From Bog-756 sp963753905 (GTDB taxonomy: Bacteria; Actinomycetota; Acidimicrobiia; Acidimicrobiales; RAAP-2): DNA of 64,000 nt. The DNA is taken from contig CAVWDZ010000003.1 in NCBI GenBank assembly GCA_963753905.1, positions 123,565 to 187,564 of the forward strand. Reading direction: 5' to 3'. Under the pieces are notes generated by a model. The model saw only the letters and a list, made by a program, of their open reading frames with translations. It was not told where the DNA came from and did not search any database. Made by a program: the position numbers and the translations under genes. Positions 25,931 through 34,495 of this stretch are shown piece by piece (the first letter of the stretch is position 1; every line of letters begins with the position of its first letter).

Positions 25931-26341
25931 TCAGACGGTGACCGGGGTACGCCGCGGTCGTGTTCCGAACATGCTCACGCACGCCGGAAGGAATTCGAGG
26001 TCGCGGTGGTCGCGGGTGCGGTCCTGCGACGGTGGCATGCCGACGATCTCGGTGAAGCGCGAACTGAACGAGCCGAGCGATGTGCAGCCGACGGCGACGC
26101 AGGTATCGGTGACAGAGGTTCCCTGACGGAGGAGCGCTTTCGCCCGTTCGATGCGTCGGGTCATCAGATAGGCGTAGGGAGTCTCGCCGTACGCGGAGCG
26201 GAACTTGCGCGAGAAGTGCGCGGGCGACATCAGCGCGGTACGAGCCATGGCCGGGACGTCCAGGGGTTGCGCGTACTGGCGGTCCATGAGGTCACGAGCC
26301 CGTCGGAGGTGCATGAGGTCGGACAGTTCCTCCGGCGTCAT
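25931..26341 (-). CDS. AraC family regulator (copy 2 of AraC-VOC module)
   Basis: Protein of 136 residues made of the AraC double helix-turn-helix (LDVPAMARTALMSPAHFSRKF, then TSVTDTCVAVGCTSLGSFSSRF) and a short C-terminal tail. The ATG at 26341 is used; longer frames enter the neighbouring SDR gene region. It is the same size class and architecture as the AraC protein at 22484-22918. The gap to its VOC gene is 124 bp, enough for a separate promoter. Confidence 0.85.
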   Translation of the reverse strand: MTPEELSDLMHLRRARDLMDRQYAQPLDVPAMARTALMSPAHFSRKFRSAYGETPYAYLMTRRIERAKALLRQGTSVTDTCVAVGCTSLGSFSSRFTEIVGMPPSQDRTRDHRDLEFLPACVSMFGTRPRRTPVTV

Positions 26342-26367
26342 GCTGACGACACTACCCGCCCTCGGAA

Positions 26368-27291
26368 CTACCCCTCGCGGTAGTAGTGGTCTAACTCGAG
26401 GTCCTCGAGGAGGCTGGGACCGGTCGGCTCCCATCCGAGTAGTTCCCGGGTGACGGCCGCGGTTGCGGGGCAGTCGAGGGCGACGAAGTGGCCCAGGTGG
26501 CCGAATTGTTCGACAGCGTCGGAGGGCGTCACCGACGAGGTCGGGACGCCGAGGTGACGACCCATCACCTCGGCGATCTCGTGGAAGGGAACACCCTGGT
26601 CGGCGACCGCATGCAACACAGAACCGGCGGGGGCGGACTCGACAGTCAGGCGGGCCAGGCGGGCGGCATCGGAGCGGTGCACGGCCGGCCAGCGGTTGGT
26701 GCCGTCTCCCACGTATCCGGCCATGCCCCGCTGCCGGGCGATGCCGACAAGCGTTGCCATGAACCCGTGGTCGCCGTCACCGTGGACAGTCGGGGGGAAG
26801 CGCAGCACCGATGAGCGGATCCCGATGCCCCGCAGCGAAAGGGTGAGCAGAGCGGTGGCCGCCCGGTGCCCGGCGGGGTTGGCCCGAACCGCGGGGCTCG
26901 CGACGAGCCCGTCGTCCTCGGTGGCCGCCCGACCGGCAGTCAGGCCGATCATGCCTGAAGCGAGCACGAAGGGTCGCTCCGACTCGCCCAGGGCGGCACC
27001 CATGGCCTCCACAGCCCGCCGATCGGCGGCTCCTGCGGCGGCGAAATTACCGCCGAAGGCCACGTCGTGCTGGAACGCCAGGTGGATCACACCGTCGGAG
27101 TCGGCGGCCGCCTTGGCCAGGCTGTCGGGGTCGTCGAGGTCACCCCGCTGAACGATGGCGCCGGCCGCTTCCAGCCGCTGGGCCGATGCCTCAGACCGGG
27201 CCAGGCCGACCACCTCGTGGCCGGCACCGAGCAGCTCAGGCACGACTGCAGAGCCGATCCAGCCTGATGCGCCGGTGACAAAGATTCTCAT
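26368..27291 (-). CDS. SDR family NAD-dependent epimerase/dehydratase
   Basis: Atypical extended short-chain dehydrogenase of 307 residues with the N-terminal nucleotide-binding motif GASGWIG at 7-13 and a downstream GDLDDPDSL typical of NAD(P) binders. GGAGG precedes the ATG. The divergent TetR gene and a well-formed promoter with two operator copies suggest tight repression with induction by an unknown ligand. These proteins are widely annotated as NAD-dependent epimerases without proven substrates. Confidence 0.87.
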   Translation of the reverse strand: MRIFVTGASGWIGSAVVPELLGAGHEVVGLARSEASAQRLEAAGAIVQRGDLDDPDSLAKAAADSDGVIHLAFQHDVAFGGNFAAAGAADRRAVEAMGAALGESERPFVLASGMIGLTAGRAATEDDGLVASPAVRANPAGHRAATALLTLSLRGIGIRSSVLRFPPTVHGDGDHGFMATLVGIARQRGMAGYVGDGTNRWPAVHRSDAARLARLTVESAPAGSVLHAVADQGVPFHEIAEVMGRHLGVPTSSVTPSDAVEQFGHLGHFVALDCPATAAVTRELLGWEPTGPSLLEDLELDHYYREG

Positions 27292-27319
27292 GTCGCTACC
27301 TCCGGGGGAATGGTGATGT

Positions 27320-27362
27320 CAGTTACTGCTATCACCATAGACCCGATGTCAGTAACTGTCAA
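27320..27362 (-). promoter_or_regulatory. SDR promoter with two TetR operator copies
   Basis: Minus-strand promoter for the SDR gene: -35 TTGACA (27362-27357), 17-bp spacer, -10 TATGGT (27339-27334). Two 9-bp near-palindromes, CAGTTACTG (27320-27328) and CAGTAACTG (27350-27358), are reverse complements of one another and sit 30 bp apart, three helical turns, one at the -35 and one just after the -10. On the other strand TACGAT (27366-27371) may be the -10 of the TetR gene. Confidence 0.7.
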
Positions 27363-27378
27363 CGCTACGATGAGTGTC

Positions 27379-27948
27379 ATGGGCCGATGGGAACCGGATA
27401 GTCGAGGTCGGCTGCAGGAAGCGGCCCTCGCGCTGTACTCGGAGCGGGGATTCGACCAGACCACGGCTGCCCAGATCGCCGTCCGGGCCGGAGTGACCGA
27501 GCGCACCTTCTTCCGGCACTTCCCGGACAAACGAGAGGTGCTCTTCGGCGGGTCAGCCGTCCTCAAGGAGCGGATCGTTGCCGGGGTGGCCGGTGCGCCA
27601 CCGGCCGACGGCCCTCTCGATGCCGTTTCCGGAGGCCTCGACGCCGCCGCCGCGATGCTCGGCGAGTTTCGCCGAGACCTGTCCCGCCAGCGCCAGGCCG
27701 TCATCGCCGCCAACCCCGAACTGCACGAGCGCGAACTCGCCAAGCTGGCCGACTACGCGGCAGCGGTTGCTGGCGCCCTCCGTCAGCGCGGCGTGAGCGA
27801 TCCGCAAGCGACCTTCGCCGCCGAGGCCGGTATGACGGTGCTACGCGTGGCCTTGGAGCAGTGGGCCGGTGGAGACGACAGCCGGGACCTCGCCACCATC
27901 ATGCGCGACTCCCTCGCCGAACTACGGGCGGTGACGGCCGCCACTTGA
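27379..27948 (+). CDS. TetR/AcrR family regulator of the SDR gene
   Basis: Repressor of 189 residues when started at ATG 27379, which lies 7 nt after a possible -10 (leaderless); ATG 27370 is an alternative. The helix-turn-helix reads TTAAQIAVRAGVTERTFFRHFPDKREVLF, classical TetR. The C-terminal region is a short helical domain typical of the actinobacterial group with a DLATIMRDSLAELR tail. It is divergent from the SDR gene, with paired operators between. Confidence 0.88.
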   Translation: MGRWEPDSRGRLQEAALALYSERGFDQTTAAQIAVRAGVTERTFFRHFPDKREVLFGGSAVLKERIVAGVAGAPPADGPLDAVSGGLDAAAAMLGEFRRDLSRQRQAVIAANPELHERELAKLADYAAAVAGALRQRGVSDPQATFAAEAGMTVLRVALEQWAGGDDSRDLATIMRDSLAELRAVTAAT

Positions 27949-28019
27949 GTCCACCCACCGGGAAGCTCCGGCAATCCGGCCCTCGTGCAGAGCGCACGGG
28001 GTTGCGGACCGGACCGGCT

Positions 28020-29432
28020 CTAGTAGGAGCGGCCGACCACTGCTACGAGGTCGGCGTCACTGTCGCCCGGTTCGGCCAGCCCTCCGTCGGGCAGCTGCAG
28101 GCAGCGGATGCTCAGGGCGTCAGCGGCGAGCCGGTCCTCGCCGTCCTCTCCGAGTGCCGCCATGGGAATCCGGGCGAAGCCGGTGGCGCCGGCTTCGACA
28201 GCCGCATCGAGCGAGTCGACCTCGACCGTGCGCTCGTCACGGAGCAGCGTGGCCTCTGCCAGGAGGTCCGGGCCCACCCGGGCCAGCACCGCCGACACCT
28301 CGGCCGCCACTCCGCCGAGCGCCACGTTCCGCTTCTCCCTCATGTGGCGAACGACGACAGTGACGTTGCCCTCGGCCAGGTCGCGAGGTCCGACCTCGAC
28401 TCGGACCGGCACCCCTTTGAGCTCCCAGTCCACACTCCGACGACCGAAGCTGGTGTCGGTTCGGTCGTCGATGCGAACCCGCCAGCGGCCGGATCCCAGC
28501 TCCGCTGCCAGAGCCCGGGCCGCCGCCGCGACGGCCTCGTCCTCCTTGATGACCATGACCACCACCTGGGCCGGGGCCAAGGCCGGGGGCAGCCGCAGCC
28601 CGAAGTCGTCGCCGTGTCCCATGACCAGCGCCCCGACCAGCCGGGTGGACACTCCCCATGACGTCTGCCAGACGTGTTCCAGGGTGCCGGTGGCGTTGGC
28701 GTAGGTGGTGTCGAAGGCTCGCGAGAAGTTCTGCCCGAGCTCGTGGCTGGTGCCCATCTGCAGCGCCTTGCCGTCGCCCATCATCCCCTCGCAGGTCCAG
28801 CTCTGGATGGCGCCGGCGAAGCGCTCGCGGGCCGTCTTGTGCCCGGTGAACACCGGGATGCCCAGCACGTCGACCATCGTGGCCAGGTACACGTCGTTGA
28901 GCACGCGCAGGGCGTAGGAGCGGGCGTCGGCTTCGCTGGCGTGCGCGGTATGGCCCTCCTGCCAGAGGAACTCCGTCGTGCGCAGGAAGAGGCGGGGCCG
29001 CAGCTCCCAGCGCACCACGTTGGCCCACTGGTTGAGCAGCATGGGCAGGTCACGGTGGCTCTGGATCCACTTGGAGAAGAAGCTGTTGATCACCGTCTCG
29101 CTGGTCGGACGCACGACCAGTGGCTCCTCCAGCTCCTTGCCCCCGCCGTGGGTCACCACGGCCAGCTCGGGAGCGAAGCCCTCGACGTGCTCAGCCTCGC
29201 GCCGCAGGAATGACTCGGGGATGAACAGCGGGAAGTAGGCGTTCTCCGCCCCGATCTCCTTGATGCGCCGGTCGAGCTCGGCCTGCATGAGCTCCCAGAT
29301 CCCGTAGCCCCAGGGCCGAATGACCATGGTGCCCCGCGCCGGGCCGTTCTCCGCCATCTCGGCCCCGGCGATGACTTCCTGGTACCAGCGGGGGAAGTCC
29401 TCGGCCCGGCTCACGACGGCGCCCTTGGTCAT
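28020..29432 (-). CDS. proS: Proline--tRNA ligase (archaeal/eukaryotic-like short form)
   Basis: Class II aminoacyl-tRNA synthetase that charges tRNA-Pro, 470 residues. ATG at 29432; the upstream 67-codon extension has no homology pattern. Class II motifs are seen: the TXE loop (RPTSETVIN), motif 2 (RTTEFLWQEGHTAHAS), HELGQNFSRAFD, and motif 3 (GDDFGLRLPP). It lacks the large editing insertion of the standard bacterial ProRS, so it belongs to the short type also found in many actinobacteria, archaea and eukaryotes. It is convergent with the TetR gene. No T-box leader was recognised. Confidence 0.92.
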   Translation of the reverse strand: MTKGAVVSRAEDFPRWYQEVIAGAEMAENGPARGTMVIRPWGYGIWELMQAELDRRIKEIGAENAYFPLFIPESFLRREAEHVEGFAPELAVVTHGGGKELEEPLVVRPTSETVINSFFSKWIQSHRDLPMLLNQWANVVRWELRPRLFLRTTEFLWQEGHTAHASEADARSYALRVLNDVYLATMVDVLGIPVFTGHKTARERFAGAIQSWTCEGMMGDGKALQMGTSHELGQNFSRAFDTTYANATGTLEHVWQTSWGVSTRLVGALVMGHGDDFGLRLPPALAPAQVVVMVIKEDEAVAAAARALAAELGSGRWRVRIDDRTDTSFGRRSVDWELKGVPVRVEVGPRDLAEGNVTVVVRHMREKRNVALGGVAAEVSAVLARVGPDLLAEATLLRDERTVEVDSLDAAVEAGATGFARIPMAALGEDGEDRLAADALSIRCLQLPDGGLAEPGDSDADLVAVVGRSY

Positions 29433-29615
29433 GGGTGGGCAGGTTACCTGTCGCCGCGGCCGCCACCTGTCGTGGTGACGGCAGACGAGTTCGACGAGTA
29501 CGTCCTCTGCACTGGCACCCCGGACCGAGTCGACCGTCCTGCAGTGTGCGGACCGCGTGCGCCCTGCCGGCTTAAAGGGCGGCTTGCACCACGGCATCTC
29601 CGGCACCGTTCCCTG

Positions 29616-29656
29616 TGCAACAAATGGTTGCACTTCGGCCGGGGACGTGCTACCTT
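29616..29656 (+). promoter_or_regulatory. Promoter with ArsR-type operator for the AHSA1-ArsR operon
   Basis: -35 TTGCAC (29628-29633), 17-bp spacer, -10 TACCTT (29651-29656). The inverted repeat TGCAAC-AAATG-GTTGCA (29616-29632) overlaps the -35, and a further GGTTGCA half-site follows the -10 (about 29657-29663). This fits autoregulation by the ArsR protein encoded second in the operon. The rest of the divergent 254-bp gap (29433-29686) shows no gene. Confidence 0.65.
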
Positions 29657-29686
29657 TGGTTGCAGATCGAGAAAGGCAGGAGAGAG

Positions 29687-30136
29687 ATGGGCGATTTACG
29701 GATCGAGCGGGACATCGTGATCGAGGCTCCGGTGGACGTGGTCTGGCGGACGATCACCGAGCCCGACCAGATCATCAAGTGGTTCGCCGACCGGGTCGAG
29801 CTGGAACTCGAGCCGGGCGGCCGGGGCTACATGGGTTTCGGCGAGCATCACGGCGGACCCGTGGTGGTAGAGACGGTCGATCCGCCCAGCCGGCTCTCGT
29901 TCCGTTGGAACCATCCCGTCGGGGAGGAGCCGGTGCTCGCCAACTCGGTGCTGGTCGAGTTCAGCCTCACGCCCCGCGGTGCGGAGCGCACCCATTTGCA
30001 GGTTGTCGAGAGCGGCGACGCGCTGCTCCCTTGGCCCGATGCCGAGAAGGACCGCTATGCCGACGAACACGACGGCGGCTGGGCGGACTTCTTGGACCGC
30101 CTGGGCGGGTTGTTCGCCGAACACCGGACGGGATGA
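29687..30136 (+). CDS. SRPBCC/AHSA1 domain protein
   Basis: START-fold protein of 149 residues beginning with the classic DLRIERDIVIEAPVDVVWRTIT strand and containing PDQIIKWFAD. ATG at 29687 with AGGCAGGAGAG upstream. AHSA1-like proteins bind hydrophobic ligands in a central cavity and are very often encoded next to a small ArsR regulator, as here. The stop overlaps the ArsR start (ATGA). Ligand unknown. Confidence 0.87.
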   Translation: MGDLRIERDIVIEAPVDVVWRTITEPDQIIKWFADRVELELEPGGRGYMGFGEHHGGPVVVETVDPPSRLSFRWNHPVGEEPVLANSVLVEFSLTPRGAERTHLQVVESGDALLPWPDAEKDRYADEHDGGWADFLDRLGGLFAEHRTG

Positions 30137-30492
30137 GGACCGGGCCCGACGACCTGCTCTGGTCGGCAATCGCCGAGCCCTCTCGTCGTCGGGTCCTCGA
30201 CTTGCTCGTCGGCAGTGGCGAAGCGAGCGCCAGCGGGTTGGCCGAGCAGGTTCCCTTTTCCCGCCAGGCGGTGTCGAAACACCTGGTCGTGCTCGAGGAG
30301 GCCGGACTGGTCAGCCGTCGGAAGCAGGGCCGCGAGGTCCTCTACCGGGTCGAAACGGCCCGCCTCGACCAGGCCACCCGGGTCATGGGCGACCTCGCCA
30401 ACCGGTGGGACCAACGTCTGGCGAACATCAAACGGCTGGCAGAAGCGGCTCACGCAGACGCCAGAGACAAGAGCCGGAAACCGGAGCGATAG
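30133..30492 (+). CDS. ArsR family transcriptional regulator
   Basis: Winged-helix repressor of 119 residues. The recognition helix region reads SASGLAEQVPFSRQAVSKHLVVLEEAGLV and the wing RKQGREVLYRV. No metal-binding cysteine pair (CxC) is present, so it belongs to the metal-independent ArsR branch that accompanies AHSA1 proteins. Start ATG at 30133 within the previous stop; the very long upstream frame is not used. It likely represses the operon through the TGCAAC/GTTGCA site. Confidence 0.9.
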   Translation: MRTGPDDLLWSAIAEPSRRRVLDLLVGSGEASASGLAEQVPFSRQAVSKHLVVLEEAGLVSRRKQGREVLYRVETARLDQATRVMGDLANRWDQRLANIKRLAEAAHADARDKSRKPER

Positions 30493-30503
30493 GAGGGCCC
30501 ACA

Positions 30504-31232
30504 ATGGAGACACCATCGGCATCCACATCGGCGATCCCGCAATCCCGACCTGACGCGCATGCGACTGCTGTGGGCCCGACTGCGTTCGTGGCCACTGTCG
30601 GCATCGCAACAGCGAGCTGGTTCCTTGCCGTCCAACGCATGAACGGCATGGACATGGGCGTGGCGACCCGGCTGGGTTCGTTCCCCTACTTCTTGTCCGT
30701 ATGGGTGCCGATGATGGCAGCCATGATGCTGCCGGGAGCGGCCCCTGCGGTGCTACGGCTCGCCCGGACCCGGCTCCGGACGCTCGAGGTGCCACGGTAT
30801 GTCGGGTCGTACCTCGTCGTGTGGGCCCTCTTCGGCGTCGTCGTGTTCGCGCTCTACCGACCACACGGGACGGTCGCCGCCGGCGCCTTCACATTGGCGG
30901 CTGCCCTCTACGAGCTGACGTCGACAAAGCGGCGGTTCCGTGGAATGTGCCGGGAGATGGCGCCGTCCGGGCTGAGTCTCGGGTTGTGCTGTGTCGGTTC
31001 GAGCATCGGGCTGATGCTGATGCTGGTGGCACTCGGTGCAATGAGCCTGACCTGGACGGCCGTGATCACCGGGGTGATCCTCGCCCAGAAGCTCATGGCT
31101 CCACGAGCGGTCGTCGACGTGCCAGTGGCACTGGCGATCGCCGCTCTTGGCATCGCCATCCTCGTGGACCCCTCGTCGGTCCCCGGCCTCGTCCCCGCCG
31201 TGCACTCCATGCATCCCATGCCATCCATGTGA
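30504..31232 (+). CDS. DUF2182 integral membrane protein
   Basis: Membrane protein of 242 residues with about six transmembrane helices. ATG at 30504 with AGGAGGG 6 nt upstream and an 11-nt gap after the ArsR gene. The DUF2182 hallmarks are MNGMDMGVATRLGSFPYFLSVWVPMMAAMMLP in the first loop-helix unit, and GLCCVGSSIGLMLMLVALGAMS later. The family is predicted to bind metal through its Met/His/Asp-rich motifs; the C-terminus also ends in a Met/His-rich tail (HSMHPMPSM). The precise function is unknown. Confidence 0.85.
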   Translation: METPSASTSAIPQSRPDAHATAVGPTAFVATVGIATASWFLAVQRMNGMDMGVATRLGSFPYFLSVWVPMMAAMMLPGAAPAVLRLARTRLRTLEVPRYVGSYLVVWALFGVVVFALYRPHGTVAAGAFTLAAALYELTSTKRRFRGMCREMAPSGLSLGLCCVGSSIGLMLMLVALGAMSLTWTAVITGVILAQKLMAPRAVVDVPVALAIAALGIAILVDPSSVPGLVPAVHSMHPMPSM

Positions 31233-31290
31233 ACCGGTTCCGCCGATGTCGCCAATACAACCCAGTCGAAGAGCCAAGGAAAGAGGAGAA

Positions 31291-32037
31291 ATGACTGATC
31301 ACAAGATCGTGACACACGAAGCATGGGCTACGGCTCGGAACGAGCTGCTCGCCCTCGAAAAAGAGCACACCCGGCGCGGCGACGCACTCGCCCGCATGCG
31401 ACGGGAGTTGCCGTGGGTACGGATCGAGAGCGAGTACACGCTCCAGACCGCCGAGGGTCCCCGCGCCCTGGCCCAGCTCTTCGACGGGCGATCCCAGCTC
31501 GTCGTCTACAACTTCATGTTCGGTCCCGATTATGAGGCCGGGTGCCCCGTCTGCTCTTCCATCGCCGACAGCTTCAACGGCGTGCTCGAGCACCTCAAGG
31601 CCCGGGACGTCACCATGATCTGCGTCTCACGCGCCCCATTGGACAAGCTCCTCCCCTACCGCAGACGGATGGGATGGCAGTTCAATTGGGCGTCCAGTTA
31701 CGAGAGCGACTTCAACTTCGACTTCGGGCGCTCGGTGACCAAGGAGACGGTCGCCACCTGGTTCGAGGACGAGCCGCCCCAGATCCCCGCACTGCTCGCC
31801 GCCGACTGCGGGACCGACGCGGTCAGCTACCTGTCGGAGGGCCCCGGGGTGACCGTGTTCACCAGGTCCGGCAGGGACCTCTACCTCACGTACTCGACCA
31901 CGGCCAGGGGGCTCGAGCCAGTGATGGTGTACTACGGCATTCTCGACCGAGTCCCCCACGGCCGCAACGAGGGCGAGCCCGCCGATCCCACGTGGCTGCG
32001 CCGGCACGACGAATTCGCACTCTCACCGCGAACCTGA
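31291..32037 (+). CDS. DUF899 family thioredoxin-like protein
   Basis: Predicted cytoplasmic thioredoxin-fold protein of 248 residues, ATG at 31291 with AAGAGGAG upstream. DUF899 features are YNFMFGPDYEAGCPVCSSIADSF, with a CPVC pair at the expected redox position, then VSRAPLDKLLPYRRRMGW and VTVFTRSGRDLYLTYST. It is the last gene of the AHSA1-ArsR-DUF2182 group, suggesting a shared stress or detoxification role. The family is not biochemically settled. Confidence 0.87.
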   Translation: MTDHKIVTHEAWATARNELLALEKEHTRRGDALARMRRELPWVRIESEYTLQTAEGPRALAQLFDGRSQLVVYNFMFGPDYEAGCPVCSSIADSFNGVLEHLKARDVTMICVSRAPLDKLLPYRRRMGWQFNWASSYESDFNFDFGRSVTKETVATWFEDEPPQIPALLAADCGTDAVSYLSEGPGVTVFTRSGRDLYLTYSTTARGLEPVMVYYGILDRVPHGRNEGEPADPTWLRRHDEFALSPRT

Positions 32038-32057
32038 AATAGGCCTCACGAGCCCGG

Positions 32058-33095
32058 TCAGTTCGCTACGAGCAGTGCGTCGATCTTCGGGTTCAACGCC
32101 TGTTGATCGGCGACGTGGACATAGAGATCATGAGGACGGCTGGGATCGGTCCGCCACGACAGCCCGCCTTGAGCGTTGACATAGGCCGCACCGCCTTGAC
32201 CCAGTTCCGAGAAGATGCCCTGCTTGCCCCCGATCGCATAGAGGAGAGTGGGCCCATCCCAGTCTCCGTCACCAGGGGGCCCACATCCGAATTCCCACTG
32301 ATACACAATTCGCATCGGGTTGTCGGGCCTTACCGATGCACAAAGCCCTCCTCCGACCTTCGTCTGGGTCCCAGCAAAGCCATCGACCCACGCGATCGGC
32401 GTGGGCCAATCGGTGCCACTCACAACGTAACTCGCGGACACCAGGTCCAGTTTCTGGTTGGTGACAGCGGGGGCACCATTGGGAAACAGGCCATCCTCGA
32501 TCACCAGTCTCTTGACCTTTGCTTGGATCAGTGCGCGTCCGCCGAGCGAGCTCCCTTGTCCCGACGGTGAACGGAGCAATCCTGCCAAATTCGTGTAGGC
32601 ACCGATGGCGACAATGGTGACGCTGTGATCGGGCTGGTCCGCCAGAAGGTGTCGATAGAGACCCACCGCTCCCGGGACATCGCTACTCGAGTCAACGGAA
32701 TGAGGAAGCTTGTCGACGAGGTCATCGGAGTACCCATGTGGTGCCGTGTTGGCGCCGCTGTCGGCGACCGCACCCAGGGGAATCGTCGGATGTCCATAGG
32801 CGGTGTCAATGGCATCCATAGCGGCAACCGCCAGTGGGTTCCGAATGTCTGACATGATCCCCAGTACCCGTACGGTGCCTCGCTGTTCCAGGATGTTCGC
32901 CATGCCGATGGCGGTGGCGTCATCCCACCACAGAGACAGGTCGGAGTCGATGATGATTCGCGGAGCCGCCGATGAATTCTCCCCACTCGCTGCGGTCTGC
33001 GAACGTGCGGAGTTGCCCGAGAGGAGGATTGCGCCGATGGCAACGGCACCAGCAACGAGTACCAGCGACAGCGTCAGCACCCAACGTTTTCTCAC
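32058..33095 (-). CDS. Nucleoside hydrolase, membrane-anchored or exported
   Basis: Inosine-uridine-preferring nucleoside hydrolase-like protein of 345 residues, expected to split ribonucleosides into base and ribose. An N-terminal hydrophobic segment (WVLTLSLVLVAGAVAIGAILL) acts as signal or anchor. The calcium-binding DxDxxxDD motif appears as DSDLSLWWDD (Asp50, Asp52, Asp58, Asp59), with two extra Trp in the usual loop. Later parts fit the fold (VTIVAIGAYTNLAGLL and LVIEDGLFPNG). Codon use is less GC-rich than around, suggesting transfer. An IS630 element begins 43 bp upstream of the start, so its original promoter may be lost. Confidence 0.8.
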   Translation of the reverse strand: MRKRWVLTLSLVLVAGAVAIGAILLSGNSARSQTAASGENSSAAPRIIIDSDLSLWWDDATAIGMANILEQRGTVRVLGIMSDIRNPLAVAAMDAIDTAYGHPTIPLGAVADSGANTAPHGYSDDLVDKLPHSVDSSSDVPGAVGLYRHLLADQPDHSVTIVAIGAYTNLAGLLRSPSGQGSSLGGRALIQAKVKRLVIEDGLFPNGAPAVTNQKLDLVSASYVVSGTDWPTPIAWVDGFAGTQTKVGGGLCASVRPDNPMRIVYQWEFGCGPPGDGDWDGPTLLYAIGGKQGIFSELGQGGAAYVNAQGGLSWRTDPSRPHDLYVHVADQQALNPKIDALLVAN

Positions 33096-33137
33096 CGGCG
33101 TCGTCTTTTCAAGGAATGGACCCCCGAGGGGATCCTA

Positions 33138-34296
33138 GTGTGGTGACACGTAAATAGTCGCGCGATAGGTGTAGGATGGGCTCATGGCCCGACCACCTGC
33201 GCCACCACTACGCCTGAGTAAGAAAGAACGCACCGCGCTCGAAGGTATCGCAGCAAGCGTTTCCTTGCCGCACCGGGCCGTGAGGGAAGCCAAGGGCCTG
33301 TTGATGGCTGGTGACGGCGTGGCGAACTCGAGCATCGCCGAGGCTCTGGGTGTCTCACGTTCGACGGTTCTCCAATGGCGGAGTCACTTCGATTCAGATG
33401 GAGTCGAGTGGGTGGGCGAGGTGCACGAAGGCCGTGGTCGCAAACCGGTCATCACCCAGGAACAGATCGACCAGATGATCAGCGACACCTTGCACACGAC
33501 GCCGCCTGATGCCACCCATTGGTCGAATCGCACCATGGCCGATCACTGCGGCCTCTCACGCACGACGGTCCAGCGCGAGTGGCAGGCCCGTGGGATCAAA
33601 CCTCATCTGGTCAAAACGTTCAAGATCTCGAACGATCCGGACTTCGAGGACAAGTTGATCGACGTCATCGGCCTGTACATGAACCCACCCGACGGTGCCA
33701 TCGTCCTGTCATTCGATGAAAAGTCCCAGATCCAGGCCCTCGACCGCACCCAGCAGAGCCTGCCGATGAAGCAGGGACGTCCCGGGACCATCACCCATGA
33801 CTACAAGCGCTACGGAACCACCACCTTGTTCGCGGCCCTCAACGTCCTCACCGGCGAGCTCATCGGTCAGTGCTTCTCACGTCATCGCCATGAGGAGTTC
33901 TTGGCCTTCTTGCGTCTGATCAATCGCGAAGTCCCTCGGGGCAAGGAGATCCACGTCATCTTGGACAACTACGGCACCCACAAGCACCCTGACGTGGTGG
34001 CGTGGCTGGAGAAGCACAAGCGCTTCCACTTTCACTTCACGCCGACGAGCTCTTCTTGGTTGAACATGATCGAGCGGTGGTTCGGTGCGATCACGAACAA
34101 ACGGATCCGGCGGGGCAGCTTCGGCAGTGTTCCTGAACTTATTGAAGCCATCGAGGACTACATCGCCCATCACAACCAGGACCCAATTCCGTTCATCTGG
34201 ACCAAGACGGCCAAGCAGATCATCACCAAGGTCCGACGGGGACGGGTGGCCCTTGAGACCGTGAGTCAATCGCGCGCTATTTGAGTGTCACCGCAC
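33138..34296 (+). mobile_element. IS630 family insertion sequence, complete
   Basis: An element of 1159 bp bounded by imperfect terminal inverted repeats of about 27 bp: left 33138-33165 begins GTGTGGTGACACG, right 34270-34296 ends GTGTCACCGCAC. Both ends abut a TA dinucleotide (33136-33137 and 34297-34298), the target duplication expected for IS630/Tc1-mariner elements. One intact transposase gene fills the element. It inserted between the nucleoside hydrolase gene and the Ohr gene. Confidence 0.9.
33184..34284 (+). CDS. IS630 family transposase
   Basis: DDE transposase of 366 residues. The N-terminal helix-turn-helix (NSSIAEALGVSRSTVLQWRSHF) is followed by a second HTH (TMADHCGLSRTTVQREW). 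The catalytic domain has Asp in LSFDEKSQ, Asp in VILDNYGTHKH and Glu in NMIERWFG, in correct order and spacing. The frame is intact, so the element may be active. The start ATG at 33184 lies 46 bp inside the left end. Confidence 0.95.
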   Translation: MARPPAPPLRLSKKERTALEGIAASVSLPHRAVREAKGLLMAGDGVANSSIAEALGVSRSTVLQWRSHFDSDGVEWVGEVHEGRGRKPVITQEQIDQMISDTLHTTPPDATHWSNRTMADHCGLSRTTVQREWQARGIKPHLVKTFKISNDPDFEDKLIDVIGLYMNPPDGAIVLSFDEKSQIQALDRTQQSLPMKQGRPGTITHDYKRYGTTTLFAALNVLTGELIGQCFSRHRHEEFLAFLRLINREVPRGKEIHVILDNYGTHKHPDVVAWLEKHKRFHFHFTPTSSSWLNMIERWFGAITNKRIRRGSFGSVPELIEAIEDYIAHHNQDPIPFIWTKTAKQIITKVRRGRVALETVSQSRAI

Positions 34297-34495
34297 TAGG
34301 ACAGGGCCCCCATGCACTCCGCCCCGAGCTGGCAAGAGCAATTTGCCACCATGGAAGTCGTCTCCTGCACAGGCCCGGATGGGTGAAACCGACAATCGGG
34401 CGGCGCCGAAGGACCGGTCGTCCCCATCGGCAGCGAGAGTTCGCGAGACACAGGAGATAACGTCACGACAACGGGACGCTCGAGAGGAGTCGGCA

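Noticed and set aside
34299..34495. Upstream start (34343) of the Ohr gene
   Set aside because: The 51 extra residues lie before a good ribosome site and have no OsmC resemblance.
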